Source of the DNA: JAUYIV01 sp035464675
GTDB lineage: Bacteria; Actinomycetota; Acidimicrobiia; Spongiisociales; UBA11373
Assembly: GCA_035464675.1 (NCBI GenBank)
Contig: DATHSA010000020.1
Coordinates: 1 to 20,382, forward strand
DNA length: 20,382 bases
Direction of reading: 5' to 3'
Below are positions 1 through 7,265 of this stretch, in pieces. The notes beneath the pieces are model-generated. The model was not told the origin of the DNA. It was given only the letters and a program-made list of their open reading frames with translations, and did not search any database. Position numbers and translations under genes: made by a program. Within the stretch, counting starts at the first letter, position 1, and each line of letters starts with the position of its first letter.

Positions 1-638
1 CCCAGGGTCTCCCCCGGCGACCCGAACAAGACATCGTGATGAGCGAGCAATCCGGGAAGACGCACCGAGTGGATGCGGGGACCGGCGTCGGCGCCCCTCG
101 CCCCGGGGAGGAGTTCCTCCGACTCGACGGTGCGCTCCTGACGGTCTGCGGCGGCGATGCGCGCCGCCGTGTTCATCGCCGTTCCCGAGGGCGCGTCGGC
201 CTTGTTGTCATGGTGCATCTCCACGACCTCCGACGCCGAGAAGTGGGGCGCGGCCATCTCGGCGAACCTCATCATCAGCACGGCCCCGATCGAGAAGTTG
301 GGCACCACGAGACAGTTGGGCGGGCCGCTCCCCCACTGCTCGCGTAGTGCCTCGAGGCGCGCCGAGTCGAAGCCCGATGTCCCCACCACCGCATGGACCC
401 CGAGTTCCCGCCAGGTGGCCAGGTTCCCCATCACCACCGACGGCGTGGTGAACTCGACCACCACCTCGGCCTCACCGACGACGATCGGGTCGGAGGCGAC
501 CACTACCCCGGCGACCGACTCACCCGGGTGGTTGGGATCGAACCCGGCGACCAGTTCCAGGCCGTCGGCTCCGGCGACCGTCTCCATGATGAGCCGGCCC
601 ATGCGGCCGCCGGCGCCGGATACGGCAACGCGGGTCAT
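1..638 (-). CDS. dapB: 4-hydroxy-tetrahydrodipicolinate reductase (partial, C-terminus cut by window edge)
   Basis: DapB reduces 4-hydroxy-tetrahydrodipicolinate with NAD(P)H in the cytoplasmic lysine/diaminopimelate pathway, which supplies peptidoglycan precursors. The first 212 codons are visible. They show the N-terminal dinucleotide-binding GAGGRMG loop at residues 8-14, the VEFTTP strand end, the VPNFSIG motif, and the family signature HHDNKADAPSGTA, with the HH and Lys of the active site. The family is usually about 245-270 residues, so roughly 35-55 C-terminal residues lie outside the window. The ATG at 636-638 overlaps the TGA of the upstream M16 peptidase gene (ATGA), which indicates one transcript and translational coupling. 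A peptidase of this type next to dapB is a common actinobacterial arrangement. The assignment is secure. Confidence 0.96.
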   Translation of the reverse strand, partial: MTRVAVSGAGGRMGRLIMETVAGADGLELVAGFDPNHPGESVAGVVVASDPIVVGEAEVVVEFTTPSVVMGNLATWRELGVHAVVGTSGFDSARLEALREQWGSGPPNCLVVPNFSIGAVLMMRFAEMAAPHFSASEVVEMHHDNKADAPSGTAMNTAARIAAADRQERTVESEELLPGARGADAGPRIHSVRLPGLLAHHDVLFGSPGETL

Positions 639-1885
639 GCCACGAACGGCTCCAGGTCGGGGGCGTCGAACGGGCCGACGGCGCCGATCACATGCGGTCC
701 CGAGTAGACCTCCTTGGCCACCGCGTGGACGTCCTCCAGGGTGACCGCCTCGATGCTCGCCACCGTCTCGTCGAGCGACAGGTGCTCCACGCCGGTGAGC
801 TCGTGGCGGCCGAGGCGCACCATGCGGCTGTTGGTGTCCTCCATCGACAGGGCGAGGGAGCCCGTCATGTTGCCCTTCGCCCGCTCCAGCTCCTCGGAGG
901 TGACTCCCCACTCGACCAGCTGGGCCAGCTCGGCGCGCACCAGCTCCAGGACCTGTGCCGTCTGGCTCGGGGTCGTGCCCACGTACACACCGTACGCGCC
1001 CGAGTCCGCGTACGGCATCCGAAAGGCGTAGACCGCGTAGGCGAGGCCGCGCTCCTCGCGGATCTCCCGGAACAGGCGACTCGACATCCCGCCGCCGAGG
1101 ACGTGGTTGAGGATCCCGAAGGCAAACCGCCGGTCATCGCCCCGGGTGAGAGCCTCTCCGCCGATCACCAGGTGGGCCTGCTCCGTGTCACGGCGGACCA
1201 CCCGGACCGCCGGCTCGATGGGCGGTGGGTCGAGCTCCCGACCCGGGGCATCCCCGTTCCAACCTCCAAAGCGATCCGTCGCCATCTCCACGACTTCGTC
1301 GTGATCGATGTGGCCGGCGGCTGCGATCACCAGGGTCGAGGGGTGATAGCGGCGGGCCCAGTAGTCATCGATGATCTCCCGGGTCATGCCGGTGATGGAC
1401 TCGCGGGTACCCAGGACCGGCTTGGCGAGCACGTGCTCCCCCCACAGTGCCCTGGCGAACTGGTCGTGGGCGACGTCGGACGGGTCGTCCTCGTTCATGT
1501 TGATCTCTTCGAGGACCACGTTCGACTCGGAGGCGATGTCCTCCTTCTTGAATGCCGGCCGCTGGATCATCTCGGAGAGCAGGCCGAGCCCCATCGACAG
1601 GTCCTCGTCCCGGAGCTGTGCCCAGTAACAGGTGTACTCCTTGGACGTGAAGGCGTTGGAGCGGGCCCCCACCGCGTCGAATGCCTCGGCTATCTCCCGG
1701 GCGCCCAGCAGGTCGGTGCCCTTGAACAGGAGATGCTCCAGGAAGTGCGAGCACCCGGCCTCCGCCCCCACCTCGTCCCGGCTCCCGGTGTCCACCCAGC
1801 ATCCAGCCGAGACGGAGAGCACCGACGGCATCGACTCGGTGATGACGCGCAGGCCGTTGGGGAGGGTGGTGAGTTGGTGGTCCAT
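635..1885 (-). CDS. M16 family zinc metallopeptidase (processing-peptidase/PqqL-like)
   Basis: The product is a 416-residue zinc peptidase of the pitrilysin (M16) superfamily, close in size to mitochondrial-processing-peptidase-like bacterial proteins. The inverted zinc motif HxxEH is H47-F-L-E50-H51 within AGCSHFLEHLLFKGT. The third ligand is probably E127 in the VLEEINMNEDDP segment, 76 residues after H51, as the family requires. A C-terminal half with the GLAYAVYAF motif follows. The start at 1885 gives the usual opening MDHQLTTLPNGLRVI; an upstream in-frame ATG at 1945 would add 20 unconserved residues. There is no SD site, but TACTAT lies 10 nt before the ATG, so the mRNA may be nearly leaderless. 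It overlaps dapB by 4 nt. The substrate is unknown. No signal peptide is visible, so it is probably cytoplasmic. Confidence 0.93.
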   Translation of the reverse strand: MDHQLTTLPNGLRVITESMPSVLSVSAGCWVDTGSRDEVGAEAGCSHFLEHLLFKGTDLLGAREIAEAFDAVGARSNAFTSKEYTCYWAQLRDEDLSMGLGLLSEMIQRPAFKKEDIASESNVVLEEINMNEDDPSDVAHDQFARALWGEHVLAKPVLGTRESITGMTREIIDDYWARRYHPSTLVIAAAGHIDHDEVVEMATDRFGGWNGDAPGRELDPPPIEPAVRVVRRDTEQAHLVIGGEALTRGDDRRFAFGILNHVLGGGMSSRLFREIREERGLAYAVYAFRMPYADSGAYGVYVGTTPSQTAQVLELVRAELAQLVEWGVTSEELERAKGNMTGSLALSMEDTNSRMVRLGRHELTGVEHLSLDETVASIEAVTLEDVHAVAKEVYSGPHVIGAVGPFDAPDLEPFVA

Positions 1886-1895
1886 GGAGGCAGGG

Positions 1896-1901
1896 ATAGT
1901 A
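1896..1901 (-). promoter_or_regulatory. Putative -10 hexamer for the M16 peptidase-dapB operon
   Basis: On the minus strand this reads TACTAT and ends 10 nt before the ATG at 1885. No SD sequence lies between them. The position suits a leaderless or very short-leader mRNA. No convincing -35 element is seen, so this is an inference from position and sequence only. Confidence 0.35.
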
Positions 1902-1973
1902 CCGGCGGGATACGATGGGACCTCCGATCGCCGGGCGCACGACACCGCCTAGTCGACCCCCGAGGCCGGTCCC

Positions 1974-1979
1974 TACACT
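1974..1979 (+). promoter_or_regulatory. Putative -10 hexamer for the livHMGF operon
   Basis: TACACT lies 8 nt before the livH ATG, with no SD site between. GTCGAC at 1952-1957 sits 16 nt upstream and could serve as a weak -35 element. The arrangement suggests a leaderless operon start. Confidence 0.4.
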
Positions 1980-1987
1980 CGCTCCTC

Positions 1988-3277
1988 ATGATCCGGCGGT
2001 TTCTCACCATCGCAGCCCTGGCGGGAGCCCTCATCTCCAGCGTCGCGTTGCAGGCCGCCGCCGGCGAGGCCGAGGGCGGAACCGCCATCCGCGGAACCCT
2101 CGAGAACATCGACGGAGCGATCCGGGAACCGGTGGAGGGTGTGACCATCACCGTGTCTCAGGACGGAACCGTGATCGGCTCCGCGGTCAGTGACGAGTCC
2201 GGCGACTGGCGGGTGCCCGTTCCGGCCCCGGGCGTGTATCAGGTCGAACTAGACGTGGGCACTCTCCCCGAAGGGGTCGCACTGACCGATCCCGATCGCT
2301 ATCTGCTGCCGGAGGTGGATGTCAGCAGTGGGCAGGACAAGGTCGTTCGCTTCAATCTGGGGCCCGGGCTCTCGGGCACGGTCGGCAGATGGCAGCGAGT
2401 GTGGGGACTGTTCCTCATCGGCCTCAAGTTGGGAGCGATCATCGCTCTCTCGTCGATAGGCCTGTCCCTCGTGTTCGGGGTCACCGGACTCGTCAACTTC
2501 GCCCATGGGGATCTGGTCACCCTGGGTGCCATGCTCGCCTTCTTCTTCAGCACTTCTCCCGTTGGACCCGGATGGCCGCTACTGCTCGCGATCATTCCGG
2601 CACTGGTCATCAGCGGCATCTTCGGAGGAGCACAGGAGGCGTGGCTCTGGCGGCCGCTCAGACGGCGGAAGTCGGGCCTGGTGTCACTGATCGTGATCTC
2701 GATCGGCCTGTCCTTCGTCATCCGGTACGCGATCCTGGTGGTGTTCTCAGGGCTCCCCAAGCCCTACGCGCAATTCGCCGTCCAGACGCCGATCGACTTC
2801 CTCGGTGCGCCTGTCGTCCCCAAGACGCTCGTCGTGATCGTGGTGGCGGCGGTGACCCTCGCCCTGGTGGGGCTGTTCTTCGTCAGGACACAGATGGGTA
2901 CCGCGATGCGGGCGGTGTCGGACAACGGCGACCTGGCGGAAGCGTCCGGGATCGACGTCAACAGGGTGATCATGGTGACCTGGGTGCTCGGAGCCGCACT
3001 CGCCGCGTTCGGGGGGATCCTCCTCGGAGCCAGCGAGCAGGTGCAGTGGGACATGGGCTTCAAGATCCTCCTCCTGATCTTCTCCGCCGTGATCCTCGGC
3101 GGGCTGGGGACGGCATTCGGAGCGATGATCGGCGGCTTCGCCATCGGCGTGGCCGTCGAGATGAGCACCCTCGTCGTGCCGGTCGAGTTCAAGACCGCAG
3201 TGGCCCTGGGGATACTGGTGGTCATGCTGCTGTTCAGGCCACAGGGCCTGCTCGGAACCGCGGAGCGGGTGGGCTGA
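1988..3277 (+). CDS. livH: LivH-type ABC permease with N-terminal secreted beta-sandwich domain
   Basis: This is one of two membrane permeases of a HAAT-family (branched-chain amino acid, amide or urea) ABC importer. It has 429 residues, about 130 more than a usual LivH of roughly 290-310. Residues 1-25 look like a signal peptide (MIRRF, a hydrophobic stretch, then LQAAAG). Residues about 32-125 form a small all-beta domain resembling carboxypeptidase-regulatory/Cna-B folds, with RGTLENIDG, EPVEGVTITV, DESGDWRVPVPAPGVYQVEL and KVVRFNL segments. From about residue 136 the LivH core begins, including SSIGLSLVFGVTGLVNFAHG and the late ILGGLGTAFGAMIGG loop, and it ends FRPQGLLG. The extra domain should face outwards. 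The TGA shares one base with the livM ATG. The permease identity is certain; the role of the extra domain and the substrate are unknown. Confidence 0.92.
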   Translation: MIRRFLTIAALAGALISSVALQAAAGEAEGGTAIRGTLENIDGAIREPVEGVTITVSQDGTVIGSAVSDESGDWRVPVPAPGVYQVELDVGTLPEGVALTDPDRYLLPEVDVSSGQDKVVRFNLGPGLSGTVGRWQRVWGLFLIGLKLGAIIALSSIGLSLVFGVTGLVNFAHGDLVTLGAMLAFFFSTSPVGPGWPLLLAIIPALVISGIFGGAQEAWLWRPLRRRKSGLVSLIVISIGLSFVIRYAILVVFSGLPKPYAQFAVQTPIDFLGAPVVPKTLVVIVVAAVTLALVGLFFVRTQMGTAMRAVSDNGDLAEASGIDVNRVIMVTWVLGAALAAFGGILLGASEQVQWDMGFKILLLIFSAVILGGLGTAFGAMIGGFAIGVAVEMSTLVVPVEFKTAVALGILVVMLLFRPQGLLGTAERVG

Positions 3278-4263
3278 TGGACTGGGTCAGCATCTTCGTC
3301 GAGTCGGCCCGTTCGGCGATCGGGGTTCCGGCGGCCGCCTATGCCCTCTCCGCGGTCGGGCTCAACCTTCAATTCGGCTACACCGGATTGCTCAACTTCG
3401 GGCACGTCGCGTTCATGCTCGTGGGGGCGTACGGCACGGCCATCACAGTCGACCAGGGTGGGCCACTCTGGCTGGGCTTCGTGATCGGACTCGTCCTCGC
3501 GCTGATCCTGGCGTTGCTGATCGGCATCCCCACCCTGCGCCTGCGGGCCGATTATCTGGCGATAGTGACGATCGCCGTGGGCGAGATCCTCCGTCTGCTG
3601 GTGCGCTCCCGGCTCGCCGCCCCACTCACAAAGGGAATATTCGGCATCCAGCGCTTCGCCAACGGGTTCTTCGAACTCAATCCACTTCCCGCGGGGCGGT
3701 ACGGCATCGGGACCCTGCGATTCAGTGAGCGGACGGCGTGGGTGGTGCTGGTCGGGTGGATCCTCGTCGTTCTGGTGACACTCCTGGTGCGGCGGCTCGT
3801 GAGGAGTCCGTGGGGACGCGTGATCAAGGCGATCCGCGAAGACGAAGACGCTGTCCGCAGCCTCGGCAAGAACGTCTTCCTCTACAAGATCCAGGCGTTG
3901 ATGGTGGGAGGGGCGATCGGCGCCCTCGCCGGGGCGTATCTCGCCATCGACCAGCAGAACGTGGCGCCCGACACCTACATCCCGCTGCTCACCTTCTACG
4001 CGTTCACGGTCGTGATCATCGGTGGGCCGGGAACGATCTGGGGTCCCCTGGTCGGCTCGGTGCTGTTCTGGTTCCTCTTCGAGTTCCTGGACGAGTTCAT
4101 GACCGAAGCCCTGCTGGCCGGGTGGTTCGGGCAGTCCCTGGACGGCACCGACATCGGCCCACTCCGGTTCATGCTGTTCGGCATAGGCTTGATGTGGCTC
4201 ATGGCGTATCGACCCCAGGGGATCTTCGGATCCAAGGAGGAGTTGCTCCTCGATGTCCAGTGA
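3277..4263 (+). CDS. livM: LivM-type ABC transporter permease
   Basis: This is the second membrane permease of the HAAT importer, 328 residues long with about eight to ten hydrophobic segments. Family marks are ALSAVGLNLQFGYTGLLNFGH near the N-terminus, TLRLRADYLAIVTIAVGEILRL, and the EAA-like coupling loop around GRVIKAIREDEDAVRSLGKN, which contacts the ATPases. GGPGTIWGPLVGS and the ending YRPQGIFG are also typical. Its ATG overlaps the livH stop by one base and its end overlaps livG by 11 nt, so all four genes are one transcript. The substrate cannot be read from the permease; urea or short amides remain possible because UrtC belongs to the same family. Confidence 0.95.
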   Translation: MDWVSIFVESARSAIGVPAAAYALSAVGLNLQFGYTGLLNFGHVAFMLVGAYGTAITVDQGGPLWLGFVIGLVLALILALLIGIPTLRLRADYLAIVTIAVGEILRLLVRSRLAAPLTKGIFGIQRFANGFFELNPLPAGRYGIGTLRFSERTAWVVLVGWILVVLVTLLVRRLVRSPWGRVIKAIREDEDAVRSLGKNVFLYKIQALMVGGAIGALAGAYLAIDQQNVAPDTYIPLLTFYAFTVVIIGGPGTIWGPLVGSVLFWFLFEFLDEFMTEALLAGWFGQSLDGTDIGPLRFMLFGIGLMWLMAYRPQGIFGSKEELLLDVQ

Positions 4264-5077
4264 AGCCCTGGCATCGGTCGCCCCCGAGCCCGGCGCCGCG
4301 AAGCCGGACCCGATACTCGTCGCCGACTCGATTCGGCGGCACTTCGGCGGCGTCCACGCCGTCGACGTCGAGCACCTCGAGGTCCAGCGCGGCACCATCA
4401 CCTCGCTCATCGGGCCCAATGGCGCCGGGAAGACGACGCTCTTCAACGTTCTCTCCGGATTCGACTCGGCCCAGGCGGGCGAGTGGCATCTCAACGGCGG
4501 GCCACTGGTCGGGATCTCGTCGTTCCGGGTGGCCCGGCGCGGGATGGTCCGCACCTTCCAGCTGACACGCTCCCTGGCCAGGCTGACCGTCCTGGACAAC
4601 GTCCTGGTCGCCGCCAAGCACCCCGTCGGCGAGCGACTCGCCGGAGCCCTCTTCGGACGGTGGCGACAGGTGGAAGCCGACAACGAGGCCCGGGGACGAC
4701 AGATGCTCGAGCGCTTCGGATTGGCGCACATGGCCGACGAATACGCAGGGAGCCTCTCCGGGGGCCAGCGCAAACTCCTCGAAATGGCCCGCGCTCTGAT
4801 GATCGGACCGGAGCTCATCATGCTCGACGAGCCGACTGCCGGCGTGAACCCCGCCCTCACCCAGTCGCTGCTCGGTCACATCACCCGGCTGCGCGACGAC
4901 GGGATGACCGTGGTGTTCATCGAGCACGACATGGACGTCGTCCAGGAGATCAGTGACTGGGTGGTGTGCATGAGCGAGGGGAAGATCATCGCCGAGGGCC
5001 CGTCCGGCGTGGTCGCCCGCAATCCGGCGGTCATCGACGCCTACCTGGGTGCGCACCACGGCGAGGTTCCGGGATGA
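4253..5077 (+). CDS. livG: LivG-type ABC transporter ATP-binding protein
   Basis: This is a cytoplasmic ATPase subunit of the HAAT importer, 274 residues. It shows the Walker A motif GPNGAGKTT, the Q-loop region RTFQLTRSLARLTVLDNV, the ABC signature LSGGQRK, the Walker B stretch LIMLDEPTAGVNP, and the switch His in FIEHDMDVV. The GVNP after Walker B and the long helical insert after the Q-loop are LivG-like. The first 20 or so residues are a variable, Ala/Pro-rich extension. The ATG at 4253 is preceded by AAGGAGG at 4234-4240, a good SD 12 nt upstream and inside livM. The gene ends in an ATGA overlap with livF. It should pair with LivF as a heterodimer. Confidence 0.95.
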   Translation: MSSEALASVAPEPGAAKPDPILVADSIRRHFGGVHAVDVEHLEVQRGTITSLIGPNGAGKTTLFNVLSGFDSAQAGEWHLNGGPLVGISSFRVARRGMVRTFQLTRSLARLTVLDNVLVAAKHPVGERLAGALFGRWRQVEADNEARGRQMLERFGLAHMADEYAGSLSGGQRKLLEMARALMIGPELIMLDEPTAGVNPALTQSLLGHITRLRDDGMTVVFIEHDMDVVQEISDWVVCMSEGKIIAEGPSGVVARNPAVIDAYLGAHHGEVPG

Positions 5078-5808
5078 GGGAACGAACCCCGCTGCTGGTC
5101 GCCGAGGGCGTGGTCGCCGGCTACCTGCCGGGCGTCGACATCCTGCGCGGCGTCGACCTCGAGGTCGGCGCCGGGGAATTGGTCGGCGTCATCGGGCCCA
5201 ACGGGGCCGGCAAGTCGACCCTGGTCAAGGCCCTCTTCGGCCTGATCCCGGTCCGCAGCGGCACGGTCACCTTCGAGGGAGACGACATCACGACGATGCC
5301 GGCGCATGAGCTGGTGGCTCGCGGTATCGGCTACGTGCCCCAGCTCGCCAACGTCTTCAGGACCCTGACCGTCGAAGAGAACCTCCGGATGGGTCTCTAT
5401 CTGGCACCCGATCGATGGAAAGAACGTCTCTCCGCGGTGACCCGAGTCTTCCCGCTGCTCGCCGCACGGCGGTCGCAGCGAGCCATCAACCTCTCGGGTG
5501 GCGAGCGTCAGATGCTGGCGATCGGCCGAGCGCTGATGATGAGCCCTCGCGTCCTCCTACTCGACGAGCCGTCGGCCGGGCTCTCCCCACAGATGCAGGA
5601 CACGGTCTTCGACACCGTGAGGGAGATCGTCGACACGGGCGTGTCGGTGGTCATGGTCGAGCAGAACGCCCGCCGCTGCCTCATGATCTCCGATCACGCC
5701 TACGTGCTCGACCAGGGCCGAAACGCCCACGAGGGCACCGGGAGCGAACTGCTTCACGACCCCAAGGTGATCGACCTCTATCTGGGAACTTTGGGTCGGC
5801 AGCCGTAG
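5074..5808 (+). CDS. livF: LivF-type ABC transporter ATP-binding protein
   Basis: This is the partner ATPase of LivG, 244 residues. It contains Walker A GPNGAGKST, YVPQLANVFRTLTVEENL around the Q-loop, the signature NLSGGERQM, Walker B VLLLDEPSAGLSP and the switch region MVEQNARRCL. The VEQN in place of xEHD is the usual LivF form. Its ATG shares ATGA with the livG stop. It is the last gene of the operon and is followed 28 nt later by a perfect hairpin terminator. No binding protein gene is in the operon itself; a convergent lipoprotein gene lies just beyond the terminator. Confidence 0.95.
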   Translation: MRERTPLLVAEGVVAGYLPGVDILRGVDLEVGAGELVGVIGPNGAGKSTLVKALFGLIPVRSGTVTFEGDDITTMPAHELVARGIGYVPQLANVFRTLTVEENLRMGLYLAPDRWKERLSAVTRVFPLLAARRSQRAINLSGGERQMLAIGRALMMSPRVLLLDEPSAGLSPQMQDTVFDTVREIVDTGVSVVMVEQNARRCLMISDHAYVLDQGRNAHEGTGSELLHDPKVIDLYLGTLGRQP

Positions 5809-5836
5809 GGACATCCGATCCAGCGGTCCGGAACGC

Positions 5837-5866
5837 GAAACGGGGGCCCGCAAGGGCCCCCGTTTC
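5837..5866. terminator. Bidirectional intrinsic terminator between livF and the binding protein gene
   Basis: A perfect 13-bp stem (5837-5849 with 5854-5866) closes a GCAA tetraloop, which is of the very stable GNRA type. The stem is GC-rich inside and begins GAAAC and ends GTTTC, so a short run of T follows the GC core on either strand. It lies 28 nt after livF and 17 nt after the end of the convergent lipoprotein gene, so one element can end both transcripts. Confidence 0.85.
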
Positions 5867-5883
5867 ATCTCCGATGGATTCGG

Positions 5884-7140
5884 TCAGGGAACGTCGACGG
5901 TGGCGTCGACGTCCTGGTCACCCTCGGCGTTGTACGTCAGCAACGTATACGTACCCGCACCGGGTTCTCCGGCCTCGACGAAGTCAAGCGTTCCACTGGC
6001 GCCGTCGTAGTCGATGTTCTCGCCCGCCAGGAGCAGGTCACGGCACTCGGCGTAGCGATTGCAGTTGACCCCATTCCGGGTCACGGCATTGACCTGGGCC
6101 TGGATGGCCACCGGATCGGTCGACCCAGCGGCCACCGCGGCAAGGGCGAAGATGATGATGCAGTCGTACGCATGCGCAGAGAAGACGAGCGGAGCATCGG
6201 GCGCGAACGCCGCGAAGCGGTCCGGGAACGTCGGCTCACCGCTCGGCGGAGCGACCGAGGGATACGTGGCACGTACGCCCTCGAGAACCGCCGGGTCGTC
6301 GGGATCGACGTCCGCCGCCTTCACGTTGTCGACGAATCCGTCGGCCGTGTAGACCGCCACGTCATCCGGTCCGACACCCGCCTCGATGAGTGCCTGCAGG
6401 AACGCAGCACCCTCGGCGAACGGGATGAACGAGACGGCATCCACACCGGCGGCGGCGATCTGTGCCGCCTCGGCGTCGAAGCTGGTCCCATCCTTGTCGA
6501 ACTCGATGAACTCGGGAACCTCGACGCCATTGGCGACGAGATTGTCGCGGATCGACTCTGCGAGGCCCCGCCCGTACTCGTCACTTCGATATGCAACGGC
6601 CACACGGGTCGCACCGTCGGCGGTGATCATGTCCGCGTGCACCTTGCCCTGCAGGTTGTCAGGCGGTGCGGTGCGGAAATAGAACCCGTTGTCCTCATAG
6701 GTGGTGAAGATCGCACCGGTGTTCGACGGCGAGCACATCGGCACCGAGGCGCCGGTGATGCGGTCGATCACGGCCAGCGAGACACCCGTCGCCGCCGGGC
6801 CGATGATGGCGCTCACGTTCTGGTTGAGCAGACCCTCGACCGCGGTCGTGGCGATCGCAGCATCGGTGCCGCTGTCGGTCGGGATCAGGGTCAATGTGTC
6901 GCCCGCCGCAGTGATCTCCTCGTTCGCCATCTCCAACGGCTTGATCAACGCGTCGGCGATCGACGCCAGGCCGCCCGTCTGTGGCAGCACGTATCCGAAC
7001 GTGGCGGTGAACGGAGCCGCCGCGCCACCGTCTGGGCCACTCGTCGTGGTCGTCGCGTCGTCGTCACCGCACGCGGTGGCGACGAGGGCGAGCACCACGA
7101 GAAGGGCACCCAGGTGCCGTAGCTTCTTGCTCGATTTCAT
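5884..7140 (-). CDS. ABC transporter substrate-binding lipoprotein (LivK/HAAT type)
   Basis: This is an extracytoplasmic binding protein, type 1 periplasmic-binding fold, probably serving the LivHMGF importer on the other side of the terminator. The 418-residue protein starts with a lipoprotein signal peptide: MKSSKK, a hydrophobic core, then VATAC with the lipidated Cys at residue 24. A short acidic, Thr-rich linker follows. The folded part starts TATFGYVLPQTGGLASIAD and includes AIIGPAATGVSLAV, with a Cys pair in CNRYAEC near the C-terminus that may form a disulfide. The start at 7140 is chosen because AAGGGG (7150-7155) sits 9 nt upstream; an in-frame ATG at 7158 would put that SD inside the gene. 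The ligand is unknown, but amino acids or amides are likely from the family. Confidence 0.92.
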   Translation of the reverse strand: MKSSKKLRHLGALLVVLALVATACGDDDATTTTSGPDGGAAAPFTATFGYVLPQTGGLASIADALIKPLEMANEEITAAGDTLTLIPTDSGTDAAIATTAVEGLLNQNVSAIIGPAATGVSLAVIDRITGASVPMCSPSNTGAIFTTYEDNGFYFRTAPPDNLQGKVHADMITADGATRVAVAYRSDEYGRGLAESIRDNLVANGVEVPEFIEFDKDGTSFDAEAAQIAAAGVDAVSFIPFAEGAAFLQALIEAGVGPDDVAVYTADGFVDNVKAADVDPDDPAVLEGVRATYPSVAPPSGEPTFPDRFAAFAPDAPLVFSAHAYDCIIIFALAAVAAGSTDPVAIQAQVNAVTRNGVNCNRYAECRDLLLAGENIDYDGASGTLDFVEAGEPGAGTYTLLTYNAEGDQDVDATVDVP

Positions 7141-7149
7141 GTGTTGTTT

Positions 7150-7155
7150 CCCCTT
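7150..7155 (-). promoter_or_regulatory. Ribosome binding site that sets the start of the binding lipoprotein
   Basis: On the minus strand this reads AAGGGG with 9 nt to the ATG at 7138-7140. It lies within the extension that the upstream ATG (7156-7158) would create, so the downstream ATG is favoured. Confidence 0.65.
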
Positions 7156-7265
7156 CATTCATCGGGCCCGGGAACGCGCGTGTGCTCGTACCCCCGGAAC
7201 CAATGAGTCTAACCATGGCGTCGTTCCCCCGTCGGGCTCCCAACCGACCCGCCACAGGGTCGGGC

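Noticed and set aside
692..1987. Long open frame on the plus strand opposite the M16 peptidase gene, continuous with livH
   Set aside because: It is antisense to a gene with complete catalytic motifs and has a low-complexity His/Arg/Gly-rich translation. High GC content creates such open frames. livH starts at the ATG at 1988 with its signal peptide.
2764..4860. About 700-codon open frame on the minus strand opposite livH-livM-livG
   Set aside because: The translation is Arg/Ser/Pro-rich without any recognisable motif, while the plus strand encodes a full ABC transporter. It is a GC-driven shadow.
7141..7158. Upstream ATG at 7158 as the start of the binding lipoprotein
   Set aside because: It would place the good SD (AAGGGG) inside the gene and add six residues before a normal signal peptide. 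The ATG at 7140 fits better.
7245..7262. CGACCC/GGGTCG inverted repeat just before the VWA gene as an operator
   Set aside because: Only 6 bp per arm in GC-rich sequence, and the true start of the VWA gene is unsure, so it may lie in the coding region. Too weak to call.
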